Below, one piece after another: positions 42,255 to 50,738 of a stretch of 64,000 nucleotides of DNA (within the stretch, counting starts at the first letter, position 1; each line of letters starts with the position of its first letter). A program made the translations under genes and the position numbers. The notes beneath the pieces were generated by a model, which saw nothing but the letters and a program-made list of their open reading frames with translations, made no database searches and was not told the DNA's origin. Origin of the DNA: JAOADN01 sp049323795 (lineage in GTDB: Bacteria; Pseudomonadota; Alphaproteobacteria; Rhodobacterales; Rhodobacteraceae); NCBI GenBank assembly GCA_049323795.1, contig JBMOOH010000005.1, positions 124,001 through 188,000 on the forward strand, in the 5' to 3' direction.

Positions 42255-43292
42255 TCACCCCCCCACGGCCCAGCGCGCCCAGAAGCCGCCGAGCACCTCG
42301 AACTTCGCCAGGAATGCGATCAGGACGACCCAGCCGATGGACATCGGCAGGAACACCTTCCAGCCGATCCGCATGAGCTGGTCGTAGCGGTAGCGCGGCA
42401 CGATCGCCTTCACCATCGCGAAGAGGAAGAAGAAGAACGCCATCTTCGCGACCATCCAGACCGGCCCGTCGGGCAGGCCGGGGATGGGGGAAAGCCAGCC
42501 GCCGAAGAAGAGAAGCGCCGTCAGCGCGCACATCAGGAAAATCGCGATGTATTCGCCCGCCATGAAGAGGAGGAACGGCGTCGACGAGTATTCGACCTGA
42601 TAGCCCGCCACGAGTTCGCTCTCCGCCTCGGGCAGGTCGAAGGGCGGGCGGTTCGTCTCGGCCAGCGCGCTGATGAAGAACAGCGCCACCATCGGCAGGT
42701 GCGGCAGCCAGAACCAGCCGAAGAGACCGTACCTGGTATCCTGCGCCGCGACGATCTGCGAGAAGTTGAGCGATCCTGCCGAGATGATGACGCCGACGAT
42801 GATGAAGCCGAGCGACACCTCGTAGGAGATCATCTGCGCCGCCGAGCGGAGGCTCCCGAGGAACGGGTATTTCGAGTTCGACGCCCAGCCCCCCATGATG
42901 ACCCCGTACACTTCCAGCGACGAGATTGCGAAGATGTAGAGGATCGCCACATTGATGTTCGAGAGCACCCAGCCCTCACCGAAGGGAATCACCGCCCAGG
43001 CGATCATGGCAAGGACGAAGGACAGAACCGGCGCGAGAAAGAAGACGAACTTGTCGGCGCCCGCCGGCACGACGACTTCCTTCACCACGTATTTCAGCGC
43101 GTCCGCGACCGACTGGAGCAGCCCCCACGGTCCGACCACGTTCGGCCCCCGGCGCATCTGCACCGCGGCCCAGATCTTGCGGTCGCCATAGACGAGGAAC
43201 AGCAGCGAGATCATCACGAAGGCGATGACCAGGAGGCCCTGCGCCACGATGAGGAGCAGCGTCCCGAAGGGTGTCGTCAGAAACTCGGCCAT
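42255..43292 (-). CDS. nuoH: NADH-quinone oxidoreductase subunit H
   Basis: 345 residues, eight to nine helices, the subunit that joins the peripheral arm to the membrane arm and forms part of the quinone site. RRGPNVVGPWGLLQSVADALKYVVKE, FGEGWVLSNINVAILYIFAISSLEVYG and NRPPFDLPEAESELVAGYQVEYSS are diagnostic, including the Glu-rich quinone-chamber loop. It starts 16 bases after the upstream lipoprotein gene. Confidence 0.97.
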   Translation of the reverse strand: MAEFLTTPFGTLLLIVAQGLLVIAFVMISLLFLVYGDRKIWAAVQMRRGPNVVGPWGLLQSVADALKYVVKEVVVPAGADKFVFFLAPVLSFVLAMIAWAVIPFGEGWVLSNINVAILYIFAISSLEVYGVIMGGWASNSKYPFLGSLRSAAQMISYEVSLGFIIVGVIISAGSLNFSQIVAAQDTRYGLFGWFWLPHLPMVALFFISALAETNRPPFDLPEAESELVAGYQVEYSSTPFLLFMAGEYIAIFLMCALTALLFFGGWLSPIPGLPDGPVWMVAKMAFFFFLFAMVKAIVPRYRYDQLMRIGWKVFLPMSIGWVVLIAFLAKFEVLGGFWARWAVGG

Positions 43293-43307
43293 CGTTCCCT
43301 TCCGTCC

Positions 43308-43712
43308 TCAGACCGTCGGAATTCCCCGTTCTTCGCAGTCTGCCGCAGCCACTTCCGCATCGATCGAAGCAACTCCGCCCGGCAGTCCCGGCGAGATGGT
43401 GTAAACAGCATCCGCCGTCCAAACGCCACCCTTCTCGGCCACTTTCGTGCGAACGTGCCGCACGAATCCGAAATCCTGCGCCAGCGCATATCCGACGGCC
43501 CCGCAGCGCGCATAGGCGGCGACGGCGTCCCTGCCGGCACCGCGTCCCTGCATCTCGGCCCGGAACGCAAAGAGCCCGGCATCGACCGGGGTCACGGTAA
43601 CGCCCTTGTAGGACGCGCGGCCAGCGACCTGCTCCCCCCCGCTTGCGGCACAGGCCGAAAGCGCAGGGAAGACGCCTGCCAGAAGCAGACCCGCCGCGAA
43701 CCCCTTGCCCAT
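43308..43712 (-). CDS. small lipoprotein between nuoG and nuoH
   Basis: 134 residues, not recognised beyond its export signal. The N-terminus MGKGFAAGLLLAGVFPALSACAAS ends in a lipobox (LSAC), so a lipid-anchored periplasmic protein is expected. The mature part (SYKGVTVTPVDAGLFAFRAEM, YARCGAVGYALAQDFGF) is predicted alpha/beta with three Cys (including VAAADCEERG near the end). A GTG two codons earlier overlaps the nuoG stop. It is an extra gene of the nuo operon; role unknown. Confidence 0.75.
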   Translation of the reverse strand: MGKGFAAGLLLAGVFPALSACAASGGEQVAGRASYKGVTVTPVDAGLFAFRAEMQGRGAGRDAVAAYARCGAVGYALAQDFGFVRHVRTKVAEKGGVWTADAVYTISPGLPGGVASIDAEVAAADCEERGIPTV

Positions 43713-43714
43713 CG

Positions 43715-45727
43715 TCACTCTGCCGCCATCGGCGTGCCCGCCCGCCGCTCCGCCGCCATTGCCGAAAGCTCGGCCATCAGCGCCGAGGCCCGCGCGATCG
43801 GATTGGTGAGGTAGAAGTCGCGGACCGCGGTGCGGAAGGGCGCATCCCCCAGCCTGCCCGCCGCGACCGGAACCCATGCGGGTTCCGCAACCCTGTCGAC
43901 CGCGGCCAGATGCGGATGCGCTGCCACCAGCGCCCGCCGCAGACCGGCAAGCGAATCCCACGGCTGCGCCGAACCGACTTCGGCCGAGAGCGCCCGCAGG
44001 ATCGCCCAGTTCTCCTTGGCATCGCCCGGCGGCAGGCCGGCGCGAAGCGCGAGTTGCGGGCGGCCCTCGGTGTTGACGAAAAGGCCGTCCTCCTCGGTCC
44101 AGGCGGCAGCGGGCAGGATGATGTCCGCCCGGTGCGCGCCGCGGTCCCCGTGGCTGCCCTGGTAGACCACCACAGGACCCGCCGCGATGTCGACCTCGTC
44201 GGCACCGAGGTTGAAGATCACCTCGGCGCCGTCGATCGCCGCCGCGAGGCCGCCTTCGGTCACGGCGCCGACATCCATCGCACCGACGCGCGACGCCGCC
44301 GTGTGAAGGACCAGAAGCTTGCCGCCCGACGCCTCGGCGATCTTCATCGCGTGGCCCAGAACCGCCGCGCCGTCCGCTTCGGCCAGTGCGCCCTGCCCCA
44401 CGATGACGATGCCGCCGCGCCCCGAAAGGTCCGACGCCGCGACCTTTGCCAGCGCCGACCGGTCGGTGCCGATATGGGCATGGTCGTAGGTCAGGTCGGC
44501 AGCAGGCCCGATCAGGCCGACCTGGGCCCCCTTCAGCCAGGCCTTGCGGATGCGCGCGTTCAGCACCGGCACCTCGTCGCGCGGATTGGTGCCGACAAGC
44601 AGGATCGTCTTCGCGCCGTCGATCTCCTCGATCCGCGCCGTGCCCACATAGGCCGAGCGGTTGCCCGCCGGCAGCTTCGCGCCGTCCGTCCGGCACTCGA
44701 CGCGGCCCCCGATCCCCTCGATGAGCCGCTTGAGCGCAAAGGCCGCCTCGACCGGGGCGAGATCGCCGACAAGGCCCGCGACCTTTCTGCCTTTCAAGGC
44801 CTTCGCAGCGGCGGCCAGCGCCTCAGGCCACGACGCCTTCCGCAGCTTTCCGTCCTCGCGGATGTAAGGCACGTCCAGCCGCTGCCGCCTGAGCCCGTCC
44901 CAGACGAACCGCGTCTTGTCGGAAATCCATTCCTCGTTCACGCCGTCATGGTTGCGCGGCAGGATGCGCATGACCTCGCGGCCCTTGGTGTCCACCCGGA
45001 TGTTGGACCCCAGCGCGTCCATCACGTCGATGGTCTCGGTCTTGGTCAGCTCCCACGGCCGGGCGGTGAAGGCGTAGGGCTTGGAGACCAGCGCCCCGAC
45101 CGGGCAGAGGTCGATGATGTTGCCCTGCAGGTTCGAATCGAGCGTCCGGTTCAGATACGACGTGATCTCCGCATCCTCGCCGCGTCCGGTCTGGCCCATC
45201 TGGGTGATCCCCGCCACCTCCGTGGTGAAGCGCACGCAGCGGGTGCAGGAAATGCAGCGCGTCATATGCGTCTCGACCAGCGGCCCGAGGTTCAGGTCCT
45301 CCGAGGCCCGCTTCGGCTCGCGGTAGCGTGAGAAGTCCACGCCATAGGCCATCGCCTGATCCTGCAGGTCGCATTCGCCGCCCTGGTCGCAGATCGGGCA
45401 GTCGAGCGGATGGTTGATGAGCAGGAACTCCATCACCCCCTCGCGCGCCTTCCTCACCATGGGCGAATTCGTCCTGATGACCGAGGGTTCGCCGTTCGGA
45501 CCGGGGCGAAGGTCCCTGACCTGCATCGCGCAGGATGCGGTGGGCTTCGGCGGGCCACCCACGACCTCGACCAGGCACATCCGGCAGTTCCCGGCGATGC
45601 TCAGACGCTCGTGATAGCAGAACCGCGGAACCTCGATCCCCGCCTGCTCGCAGGCCTGGATCAGGGTGAGGCCGGGATCGACCTCGATCTCGCGTCCGTC
45701 GATGATGATCTTGCGAAGGGCTGCCAT
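43715..45727 (-). CDS. nuoG: NADH-quinone oxidoreductase subunit G
   Basis: 670 residues. N-terminal [2Fe-2S] ferredoxin domain (FCYHERLSIAGNCRMCLVEV), His/Cys [4Fe-4S] motif HPLDCPICDQGGECDLQDQ, second [4Fe-4S] in CISCTRCVRF, then a molybdopterin-oxidoreductase-like domain to the end without the active cofactor. It bridges NuoEF and NuoI. A 208-base gap precedes it, with TTGACA on the minus strand at 45784-45779, a possible internal promoter. GGGGAG lies 10 bases before the ATG. Confidence 0.97.
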   Translation of the reverse strand: MAALRKIIIDGREIEVDPGLTLIQACEQAGIEVPRFCYHERLSIAGNCRMCLVEVVGGPPKPTASCAMQVRDLRPGPNGEPSVIRTNSPMVRKAREGVMEFLLINHPLDCPICDQGGECDLQDQAMAYGVDFSRYREPKRASEDLNLGPLVETHMTRCISCTRCVRFTTEVAGITQMGQTGRGEDAEITSYLNRTLDSNLQGNIIDLCPVGALVSKPYAFTARPWELTKTETIDVMDALGSNIRVDTKGREVMRILPRNHDGVNEEWISDKTRFVWDGLRRQRLDVPYIREDGKLRKASWPEALAAAAKALKGRKVAGLVGDLAPVEAAFALKRLIEGIGGRVECRTDGAKLPAGNRSAYVGTARIEEIDGAKTILLVGTNPRDEVPVLNARIRKAWLKGAQVGLIGPAADLTYDHAHIGTDRSALAKVAASDLSGRGGIVIVGQGALAEADGAAVLGHAMKIAEASGGKLLVLHTAASRVGAMDVGAVTEGGLAAAIDGAEVIFNLGADEVDIAAGPVVVYQGSHGDRGAHRADIILPAAAWTEEDGLFVNTEGRPQLALRAGLPPGDAKENWAILRALSAEVGSAQPWDSLAGLRRALVAAHPHLAAVDRVAEPAWVPVAAGRLGDAPFRTAVRDFYLTNPIARASALMAELSAMAAERRAGTPMAAE

Positions 45728-45935
45728 TCAAACCGTCTCCCCGACCTGCGCCTGCGGTGTTCCCGAGGCGCGCGGTCTTGTCAATCTCTGCACTGTCGCA
45801 AGAACCGATGCACAGGTCACGAGGAACGTGCCACGCCCGGCCACCCGTCGGCCCGGCCGGATTCCGGCGCGGGCTGTGCGCGCCTCTGCCTCGGCGCGAG
45901 GGATCCTGAAACCGGCAACGGCCATGCACATGATG

Positions 45936-46340
45936 TCAGTTCTCGTAGAGGAGGGAGCCGACAAGCGACCCCCTGGCGATCTCGGCCCGTCCGAGCGCGC
46001 ACAGCCCCGCCTCGTCCGTCGCGCCGTTCGCCGCGAGGTAGTCCTCGGCCCGCGCCTTCAGCGCCGCCTTTGCCGCCGCATCGCGGACGAAGGCGTCGAT
46101 CTCCTCGGACGTATAGCCCTGCGACACCGCCCATTTCCTGAGCGAGCGGAGTTCCGACCACGCCCGTATGAGGCGGCCCGAAATGTCCGGGCACCCGGCG
46201 CGGATGCGGTCGGCAATGCGGCCGGCCAGCAGCCGGTCCACCACGTAGGCGTTGTCCGACAGCGGCGGCAACGCGCCCGCCTGCGCCGCCGCGGCGCCGG
46301 TGGAAATCAGGAGGGCGAGGATCGCGGGCCTGGGGTTCAC
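45936..46340 (-). CDS. DUF5333 secreted protein in nuo operon
   Basis: 134 residues. A signal peptide (NPRPAILALLISTGAAAAQA) precedes a helical domain with two Cys (RAGCPDISGRLIRAW, EAGLCALGRAE). I place it in DUF5333, a family I know from Rhodobacterales nuo operons. The GTG at 46340 has GGAG seven bases upstream, formed by the end of the DUF3291 gene; an ATG at 46358 would overlap that gene. Probably periplasmic; function unknown. Confidence 0.75.
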   Translation of the reverse strand: MNPRPAILALLISTGAAAAQAGALPPLSDNAYVVDRLLAGRIADRIRAGCPDISGRLIRAWSELRSLRKWAVSQGYTSEEIDAFVRDAAAKAALKARAEDYLAANGATDEAGLCALGRAEIARGSLVGSLLYEN

Positions 46341-46344
46341 GGGG

Positions 46345-46842
46345 TCACTCCGCGGCATGGGCCGTGCATTGGCGGGTCTGCCAGAGACGGGCCTGTTCCA
46401 GATGCGCCCAGCCGAAGGCATGGTCGCTGTCACCATGTTTCTCGCGGTACGCGAGGCGTTCGAGCGCCTCGTCAATACCTGGGCGGTGCCCCACGGGCAC
46501 CCGCCACATGACGAAGTGCATCTTGCCCAGGACCTCGAACCACTCGGCGCGCCGTTCGTAGAACTGCCGGTGGATGGTGTTCCAGACGAAGGCCTCCATC
46601 GACTCGACGGATTCCCAGACGGTGAGGTTGGTGATGAACTGCGCGTCGCCGTTCAGCTTGGTCCCGGTATTGCCGGTGCCGGGCTCGCCCGAGCCTTCCA
46701 TCATCCAGACGAACCCCGGCATGCGGCGCCCAAGCCCGTTCACCCGGTCGAGCGCCGCCATGAATTCGGCAACGCGGGGGTCGTCAGTGGGGGCGAGGAG
46801 GCGGCCGATGTTCAGTTCGGCGAGGTGATGGGCGGGGGTCAA
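46345..46842 (-). CDS. DUF3291 domain protein in nuo operon
   Basis: 165 residues, a DUF3291 dimeric alpha-beta-barrel-like protein: LAELNIGRLLAPTDDPRVAEF, GLGRRMPGFVWMMEG, FITNLTVWESVESMEAFVW, and HFVMWRVPVGHRP are typical. The fold resembles small monooxygenases (NIPSNAP/ABM) but activity is unknown. The TTG at 46842 has AGGGGG six bases upstream. An ATG at 46860 lacks a clear ribosome site. It precedes the DUF5333 gene. A large palindrome lies between it and nuoF. Confidence 0.78.
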   Translation of the reverse strand: MTPAHHLAELNIGRLLAPTDDPRVAEFMAALDRVNGLGRRMPGFVWMMEGSGEPGTGNTGTKLNGDAQFITNLTVWESVESMEAFVWNTIHRQFYERRAEWFEVLGKMHFVMWRVPVGHRPGIDEALERLAYREKHGDSDHAFGWAHLEQARLWQTRQCTAHAAE

Positions 46843-46885
46843 TTGAGCCCCCTGCAACATCCAATGCCTGTGACTGGCCGGCAAA

Positions 46886-46960
46886 GCACGGGCAGCGCCC
46901 GGACCGAGGGGTGGGCGCAAAGCGCCCGCCCCGTGGGGGCGGTTCGGGCGCTGCCCGTGC
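46886..46960. repeat. large two-tier palindrome between nuoF and DUF3291
   Basis: The outer arms 46886-46906 and 46940-46960 are complementary at 20 of 21 positions (GCACGGGCAGCGCCCG at the left end). The inner arm pair GGGGTGGGCGC / GCGCCCGCCCC (46908-46932) pairs with one G-U wobble around an AAA loop. The whole 75-base element would fold into a very stable RNA hairpin 33 bases downstream of the nuoF stop. It may be a partial terminator, an mRNA stabiliser or a mobile palindromic element. Confidence 0.75.
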
Positions 46961-46993
46961 GGATGCACGGGCAAAGGGATGCGCCCCCGGACA

Positions 46994-48289
46994 TCACTCC
47001 GCCGCCAATGCCGTCACGCGACCCGTCTTCCTTGCCCTGATCCGGTCCTCGATCTCGCCCCGGAACTGCCGGATCAGGCCCTGGATCGGCCAGGCCGCCG
47101 CGTCGCCGAGGGCGCAGATCGTGTGCCCTTCGACCTGCTTCGTCACCGACAAGAGCATGTCGATCTCCTCGACCTCCGCCTCGCCGCGCACCAGCCGCTC
47201 CATCACGCGCATCATCCAGCCGGTCCCTTCCCGGCAGGGCGTGCACTGGCCACAGCTTTCGTGCTTGTAGAACTTCGACAGCCGCCAGATCGCCTTCACC
47301 ACGTCCGTCGACTGGTCCATCACGATGATCGCGGCGGTGCCGAGGCCCGACTTCTTCTCCCGCAGCCAGTCGAAGTCCATGATCGCATCCCCGCACTCCT
47401 CGGCGCGGAGCATCGGGACGGATGACCCGCCGGGGATCACGGCCTTGAGGTTCCCCCAGCCGCCCCGGATGCCGCCGCAGTGGCGGTCGATCAGCTCCCT
47501 GAACGGGATCGACATCGCCTCTTCGACGACGCAGGGGTTGTTCACGTGGCCCGAGATCGCGAAGATCTTGGTCCCGGTGTTGTTCGGCCGCCCGAACCCC
47601 GCGAACCACGACGCGCCGCGCCGCAGGATCGTCGGCACGACTGCGATGCTCTCGACGTTGTTCACCGTCGTCGGGCAGCCGTAGAGCCCCGAACTCGCCG
47701 GGAAGGGCGGCTTCATCCGCGGCATGCCCTTCTTGCCCTCGAGGCTTTCCAGCAGTGCCGTCTCCTCGCCGCAGATATAGGCCCCGGCGCCGTGGTGCAG
47801 ATAAAGATCGTAGTCGTAGCCCGAGCCGCAGGCATTCCTGCCGAGGAACCCGGCCTCGTAGGCCTCGTCGATGGCGCGCTGCAGGCACTCGCGCTCGCGG
47901 ATGTATTCGCCCCGGATGTAGATGTAGCCCGCGACGGCGCCCATCGCGAACCCGGCGATGAGACACCCCTCGACCAGCGTATGCGGGTCGTGGCGCATGA
48001 TCTCGCGGTCCTTGCAGGTGCCGGGCTCGCTCTCGTCGGCGTTCACGACAAGGTAGGAGGGCCGCCCGTCCGACTGCTTCGGCATGAAGCTCCACTTGAG
48101 GCCGGTCGGGAATCCCGCCCCGCCGCGCCCGCGCAGGCCGGACGCCTTCATCTCTTCCACGATCCTGTCGCGGCCGAGCGACAGGAGATCCTTCGTCCGA
48201 TCCCAGTGCCCGCGCTTCATCGCCCCACTGAGCGTGCGGTCATGCATCCCGTAGAGGTTCGTGAAGATCCGGTCCTTGTCGTCGAGCAT
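46994..48289 (-). CDS. nuoF: NADH-quinone oxidoreductase subunit F
   Basis: 431 residues, the NADH- and FMN-binding subunit. LRGRGGAGFPTGLKWSF (FMN/NADH loop), NADESEPGTCKDR, AGAYICGEETALLESLEG and the [4Fe-4S] motif ESCGQCTPCREG for cluster N3 are present. It takes hydride from NADH and passes electrons to NuoE and NuoG. The ATG at 48289 follows the DUF5337 gene by 11 bases. Confidence 0.97.
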   Translation of the reverse strand: MLDDKDRIFTNLYGMHDRTLSGAMKRGHWDRTKDLLSLGRDRIVEEMKASGLRGRGGAGFPTGLKWSFMPKQSDGRPSYLVVNADESEPGTCKDREIMRHDPHTLVEGCLIAGFAMGAVAGYIYIRGEYIRERECLQRAIDEAYEAGFLGRNACGSGYDYDLYLHHGAGAYICGEETALLESLEGKKGMPRMKPPFPASSGLYGCPTTVNNVESIAVVPTILRRGASWFAGFGRPNNTGTKIFAISGHVNNPCVVEEAMSIPFRELIDRHCGGIRGGWGNLKAVIPGGSSVPMLRAEECGDAIMDFDWLREKKSGLGTAAIIVMDQSTDVVKAIWRLSKFYKHESCGQCTPCREGTGWMMRVMERLVRGEAEVEEIDMLLSVTKQVEGHTICALGDAAAWPIQGLIRQFRGEIEDRIRARKTGRVTALAAE

Positions 48290-48300
48290 CTCGGTATCCT

Positions 48301-48567
48301 TCAGTTTTTCCCGTTTTTCCGGGCCTGCCAGAGCCACCAGGTGACCACGAGGGCCCAGAAGAAGGCGGCCAGCGCCACCAGATCGAAGAGGATGGCGTAG
48401 GACGGATTCCAGCCCATCCACGCCACCAGCGCCTGCCCGCCGACCCAAAGCACCCCGGCGGACGCGATGACGACTGCAACCACCCGCGACTGGCGGACAA
48501 GCGAACGGTCGCGCGCGGCGGGGCTGCCAGGCAGCGGGCGGTCAGGCAGCGGGCGGTCAGGCATCAT
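48301..48567 (-). CDS. DUF5337 small membrane protein in nuo operon
   Basis: 88 residues with two predicted helices (VVAVVIASAGVLWVGGQALVAW and ILFDLVALAAFFWALVVTWW). I place it in DUF5337, associated with Rhodobacterales nuo operons. The N-terminus repeats DRPLP twice, encoded by a 15-base tandem DNA repeat (GGCAGCGGGCGGTCA, about 48531-48560). The ATG at 48567 overlaps the end of the helix-hairpin-helix gene by 11 bases, so translation is probably coupled. Function unknown. Confidence 0.75.
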   Translation of the reverse strand: MMPDRPLPDRPLPGSPAARDRSLVRQSRVVAVVIASAGVLWVGGQALVAWMGWNPSYAILFDLVALAAFFWALVVTWWLWQARKNGKN

Positions 48568-49357
48568 GCGCCGCGTCGCGCCGGGCGGTCCCCGGCACGG
48601 AAAGGATCCGCGCCTGCCGCACCCATTCGTCCCGCGTGATGCGGCCCCGGAACCGGCCGATGCGCGCGTCGATCTCGGCGATGTCGCGCGCCTTCCATGC
48701 GGCGATCTGGTCGAAGTGCCAGATGCCTTCGGCATTGAGCATCGCCTCGAGCACGGGACCGATCCCGCGGATGAGCTTCAGGTCGTCCGCCCGCCCGCCA
48801 CGCGGCCCGGCAAGCCGCGATACCGGCGCCGCTCCGGGTGCCGGTGCCGCGTCGTGCGTGCGCGCGACGGCTCCGAGGAGGCCGCGCTCGGTGGGGGTGC
48901 GGCGCGGGACCGGCTTGGCCGCCGCGCCCCTGGCAACCTGCGGAACGGACGACGGGGCAAGGGCCCCCGGCCGGGCCGGATCGGGCGGCAGGCCGGTCCC
49001 GGCCTCCAGGTCCGGCATGGCCGGAGCGCCCGTCGTCCCGCCGGCCGGAGCGGCGGCGGTCTCCGGGACGAAGCCGGCCGGATCATCGCCGGACCCGCCC
49101 AGCGCAGTGTCACGGGGCGGCAGCCTTCGCTCCAGATCGGACCGATCCGGCGGCGTCCCGGTCCGGCCCGCCGCGCCCGTGCAGAAGGCCCAGGTGACAA
49201 ACATGCCGGACGCCAGCATCAGACCGACGCCGATCGCGATGCACCAGAGCAGCGGCAAATACGCGAAAAGCCGGAGCATGACGGCCACGAGTCCGCCGAA
49301 TGCGGTCGCCGCCGCCCAACTCCTGCGCCTGCAATCGCCATATGCCCAGTCCTGCAC
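48557..49357 (-). CDS. membrane-anchored protein with helix-hairpin-helix domain related to the NuoE C-terminus
   Basis: 266 residues. Two close hydrophobic segments (about 14-58) are followed by a Pro/Ala-rich linker (60-185) and a C-terminal domain (about 190-251) beginning RADDLKLIRGIGPVLEAMLN. That domain matches the H3TH domain annotated as a predicted 5' DNA nuclease (COG3743), and about 38 of 62 positions equal the NuoE C-terminus encoded just upstream. The GTG at 49357 has GGAGGA nine bases upstream; the first in-frame ATG falls inside the membrane segment. I infer a structural role near complex I more readily than DNA binding. Confidence 0.78.
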   Translation of the reverse strand: MQDWAYGDCRRRSWAAATAFGGLVAVMLRLFAYLPLLWCIAIGVGLMLASGMFVTWAFCTGAAGRTGTPPDRSDLERRLPPRDTALGGSGDDPAGFVPETAAAPAGGTTGAPAMPDLEAGTGLPPDPARPGALAPSSVPQVARGAAAKPVPRRTPTERGLLGAVARTHDAAPAPGAAPVSRLAGPRGGRADDLKLIRGIGPVLEAMLNAEGIWHFDQIAAWKARDIAEIDARIGRFRGRITRDEWVRQARILSVPGTARRDAAHDA

Positions 49358-49386
49358 CAGTCCGATTCCTCCGCGCCGGACGCCGG

Positions 49387-50457
49387 TCAGGGCCGGCGGC
49401 CGGCGGCAAGCCCCCTTGCCTGCGCGACCCAGTTGTCGCGCGAGGCCCGGCCCCTGAAGCCCTCCAGATTCGCGTCCACCCAGGCAAGTTCCCTGTCCGT
49501 CCAGGCCGCGATCTGGTCGAAGTGATAGACGCCCATGCCGTTCAGCATCCGGGCCAGCTTCGGACCGATGCCGACGATCAGCTCCAGGTCGTCGGCCTTG
49601 CCGCGCGGCCCGTCGAGCGCGGCGGGGCGACCGTCCGCCGGGGTCCTCCCGACAGTTGCGGCGGCGGCAGCGGGGGCGGCCGCTCCGCGCGTGCCGGACC
49701 GGCGGGCGGCCCCGGGCACTTCCGCAGCCGGCGCACGACCTGCCCTGGGGGGCGCCGGCGGCTTCGGCGTCAGCGGCTTCTCGGTGCCGTCGATCCTTCC
49801 CACGGTGTCCTTCAGGTCCACGGCCCGCTGGACCGACCCGTTCCACCGGGTCCGGCCGCTCTCGAACTCCTTCAGGCTGGTCAGCCCCGAGGCGGGCTCG
49901 GACGCATAGCGCCCCTGCTGCGGACCCGGCACGGGAACCTTCCCGGCGGCGAGGTCGTCGAGGATCTCCGCAAGTCGCTCAGGCGTCAGGTCCTCGTAAT
50001 AGTCCTTGCCGATCTGGGCCACCGGCGCATTGGCGCAGGCGCCCAGGCACTCGACCTCTTCCCAGCTGAACCTGCCGTCCGCCGACCGCTCGTGCGCATG
50101 CCCCGCGATCTTCCGCTTGCAGACGGCGATCAGGTCCTCGGCCCCCATGATCATGCAGGATGTGGTCCCGCAGACCTGCACATGCGCCACGTCGCCCACC
50201 GGCTGAAGCTGGAACATGAAGTAAAAGGTCGCCACTTCGAGCGCCCGGATGTAGGCCATGCCAAGCATGTCGGCGACATGCTCGATGGCCGGACGGCTGA
50301 GCCACCCCTCCTGCTCCTGCGCGCGCCAGAGAAGCGGGATGATCGCCGAGGCCTGCCGCCCCTCGGGGTATTTCGTCATCTGCGCCCGCGCCCAGGCCTC
50401 GTTGGCGGGGGTGAAGGCGAAGGTCTCGGGCTGGTGGGCGTGGAGGCGGCGGAGCAT
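49387..50457 (-). CDS. nuoE: NADH-quinone oxidoreductase subunit E with long C-terminal extension
   Basis: 356 residues, about twice the length of E. coli NuoE (166). Residues 1-165 are the thioredoxin-like [2Fe-2S] subunit with VCGTTSCMI and CLGACANAP ligands (cluster N1a). A Pro/Ala-rich linker (about 180-285) leads to an H3TH domain (about 288-350) starting ADDLELIVGIGPKLARMLN. Rhodobacter NuoE proteins are known to be long. The same domain forms the C-terminus of the next protein in the operon. The ATG overlaps the TAA of the preceding small gene (TAATG). Confidence 0.95.
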   Translation of the reverse strand: MLRRLHAHQPETFAFTPANEAWARAQMTKYPEGRQASAIIPLLWRAQEQEGWLSRPAIEHVADMLGMAYIRALEVATFYFMFQLQPVGDVAHVQVCGTTSCMIMGAEDLIAVCKRKIAGHAHERSADGRFSWEEVECLGACANAPVAQIGKDYYEDLTPERLAEILDDLAAGKVPVPGPQQGRYASEPASGLTSLKEFESGRTRWNGSVQRAVDLKDTVGRIDGTEKPLTPKPPAPPRAGRAPAAEVPGAARRSGTRGAAAPAAAAATVGRTPADGRPAALDGPRGKADDLELIVGIGPKLARMLNGMGVYHFDQIAAWTDRELAWVDANLEGFRGRASRDNWVAQARGLAAGRRP

Positions 50458-50738
50458 TACTTGCAGGGTCCCCAGTTGACGAGTTTCAGACGCCCTTCGG
50501 ACGTCGCCACGAGAAATCCATCACGGGCGAGCGCTGCCGCCTGCGCATTGAAGTCGCCGGACGACCAGCCATCTGCAAGCAGGGCATCCTGGGCTTCCTT
50601 CTCGCTCGTTTCGCAGCCGCTGCTCACGAAGATACCGGCGGTCGGCCCACCGATGTGGTTCTTTGGTTGCGCCAGAGCCGCAGACGCAAGGCCTGCCACG
50701 ACAAGCGCCGCTGCACATGCCCGGGCTGACGGCCTCAC
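50457..50738 (-). CDS. small secreted protein between nuoD and nuoE
   Basis: 93 residues, not recognised. A signal peptide (RACAAALVVAGLASAALA) leads to a mature part of about 70 residues with two Cys (FVSSGCETSEKEAQD and NWGPCK at the end), which could form a disulfide. The GTG at 50738 overlaps the nuoD stop (GTGA) and has GAGGTGG upstream; its TAA overlaps the nuoE start. The tight packing argues it is real. Expected in the periplasm; role unknown. Confidence 0.7.
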   Translation of the reverse strand: MRPSARACAAALVVAGLASAALAQPKNHIGGPTAGIFVSSGCETSEKEAQDALLADGWSSGDFNAQAAALARDGFLVATSEGRLKLVNWGPCK

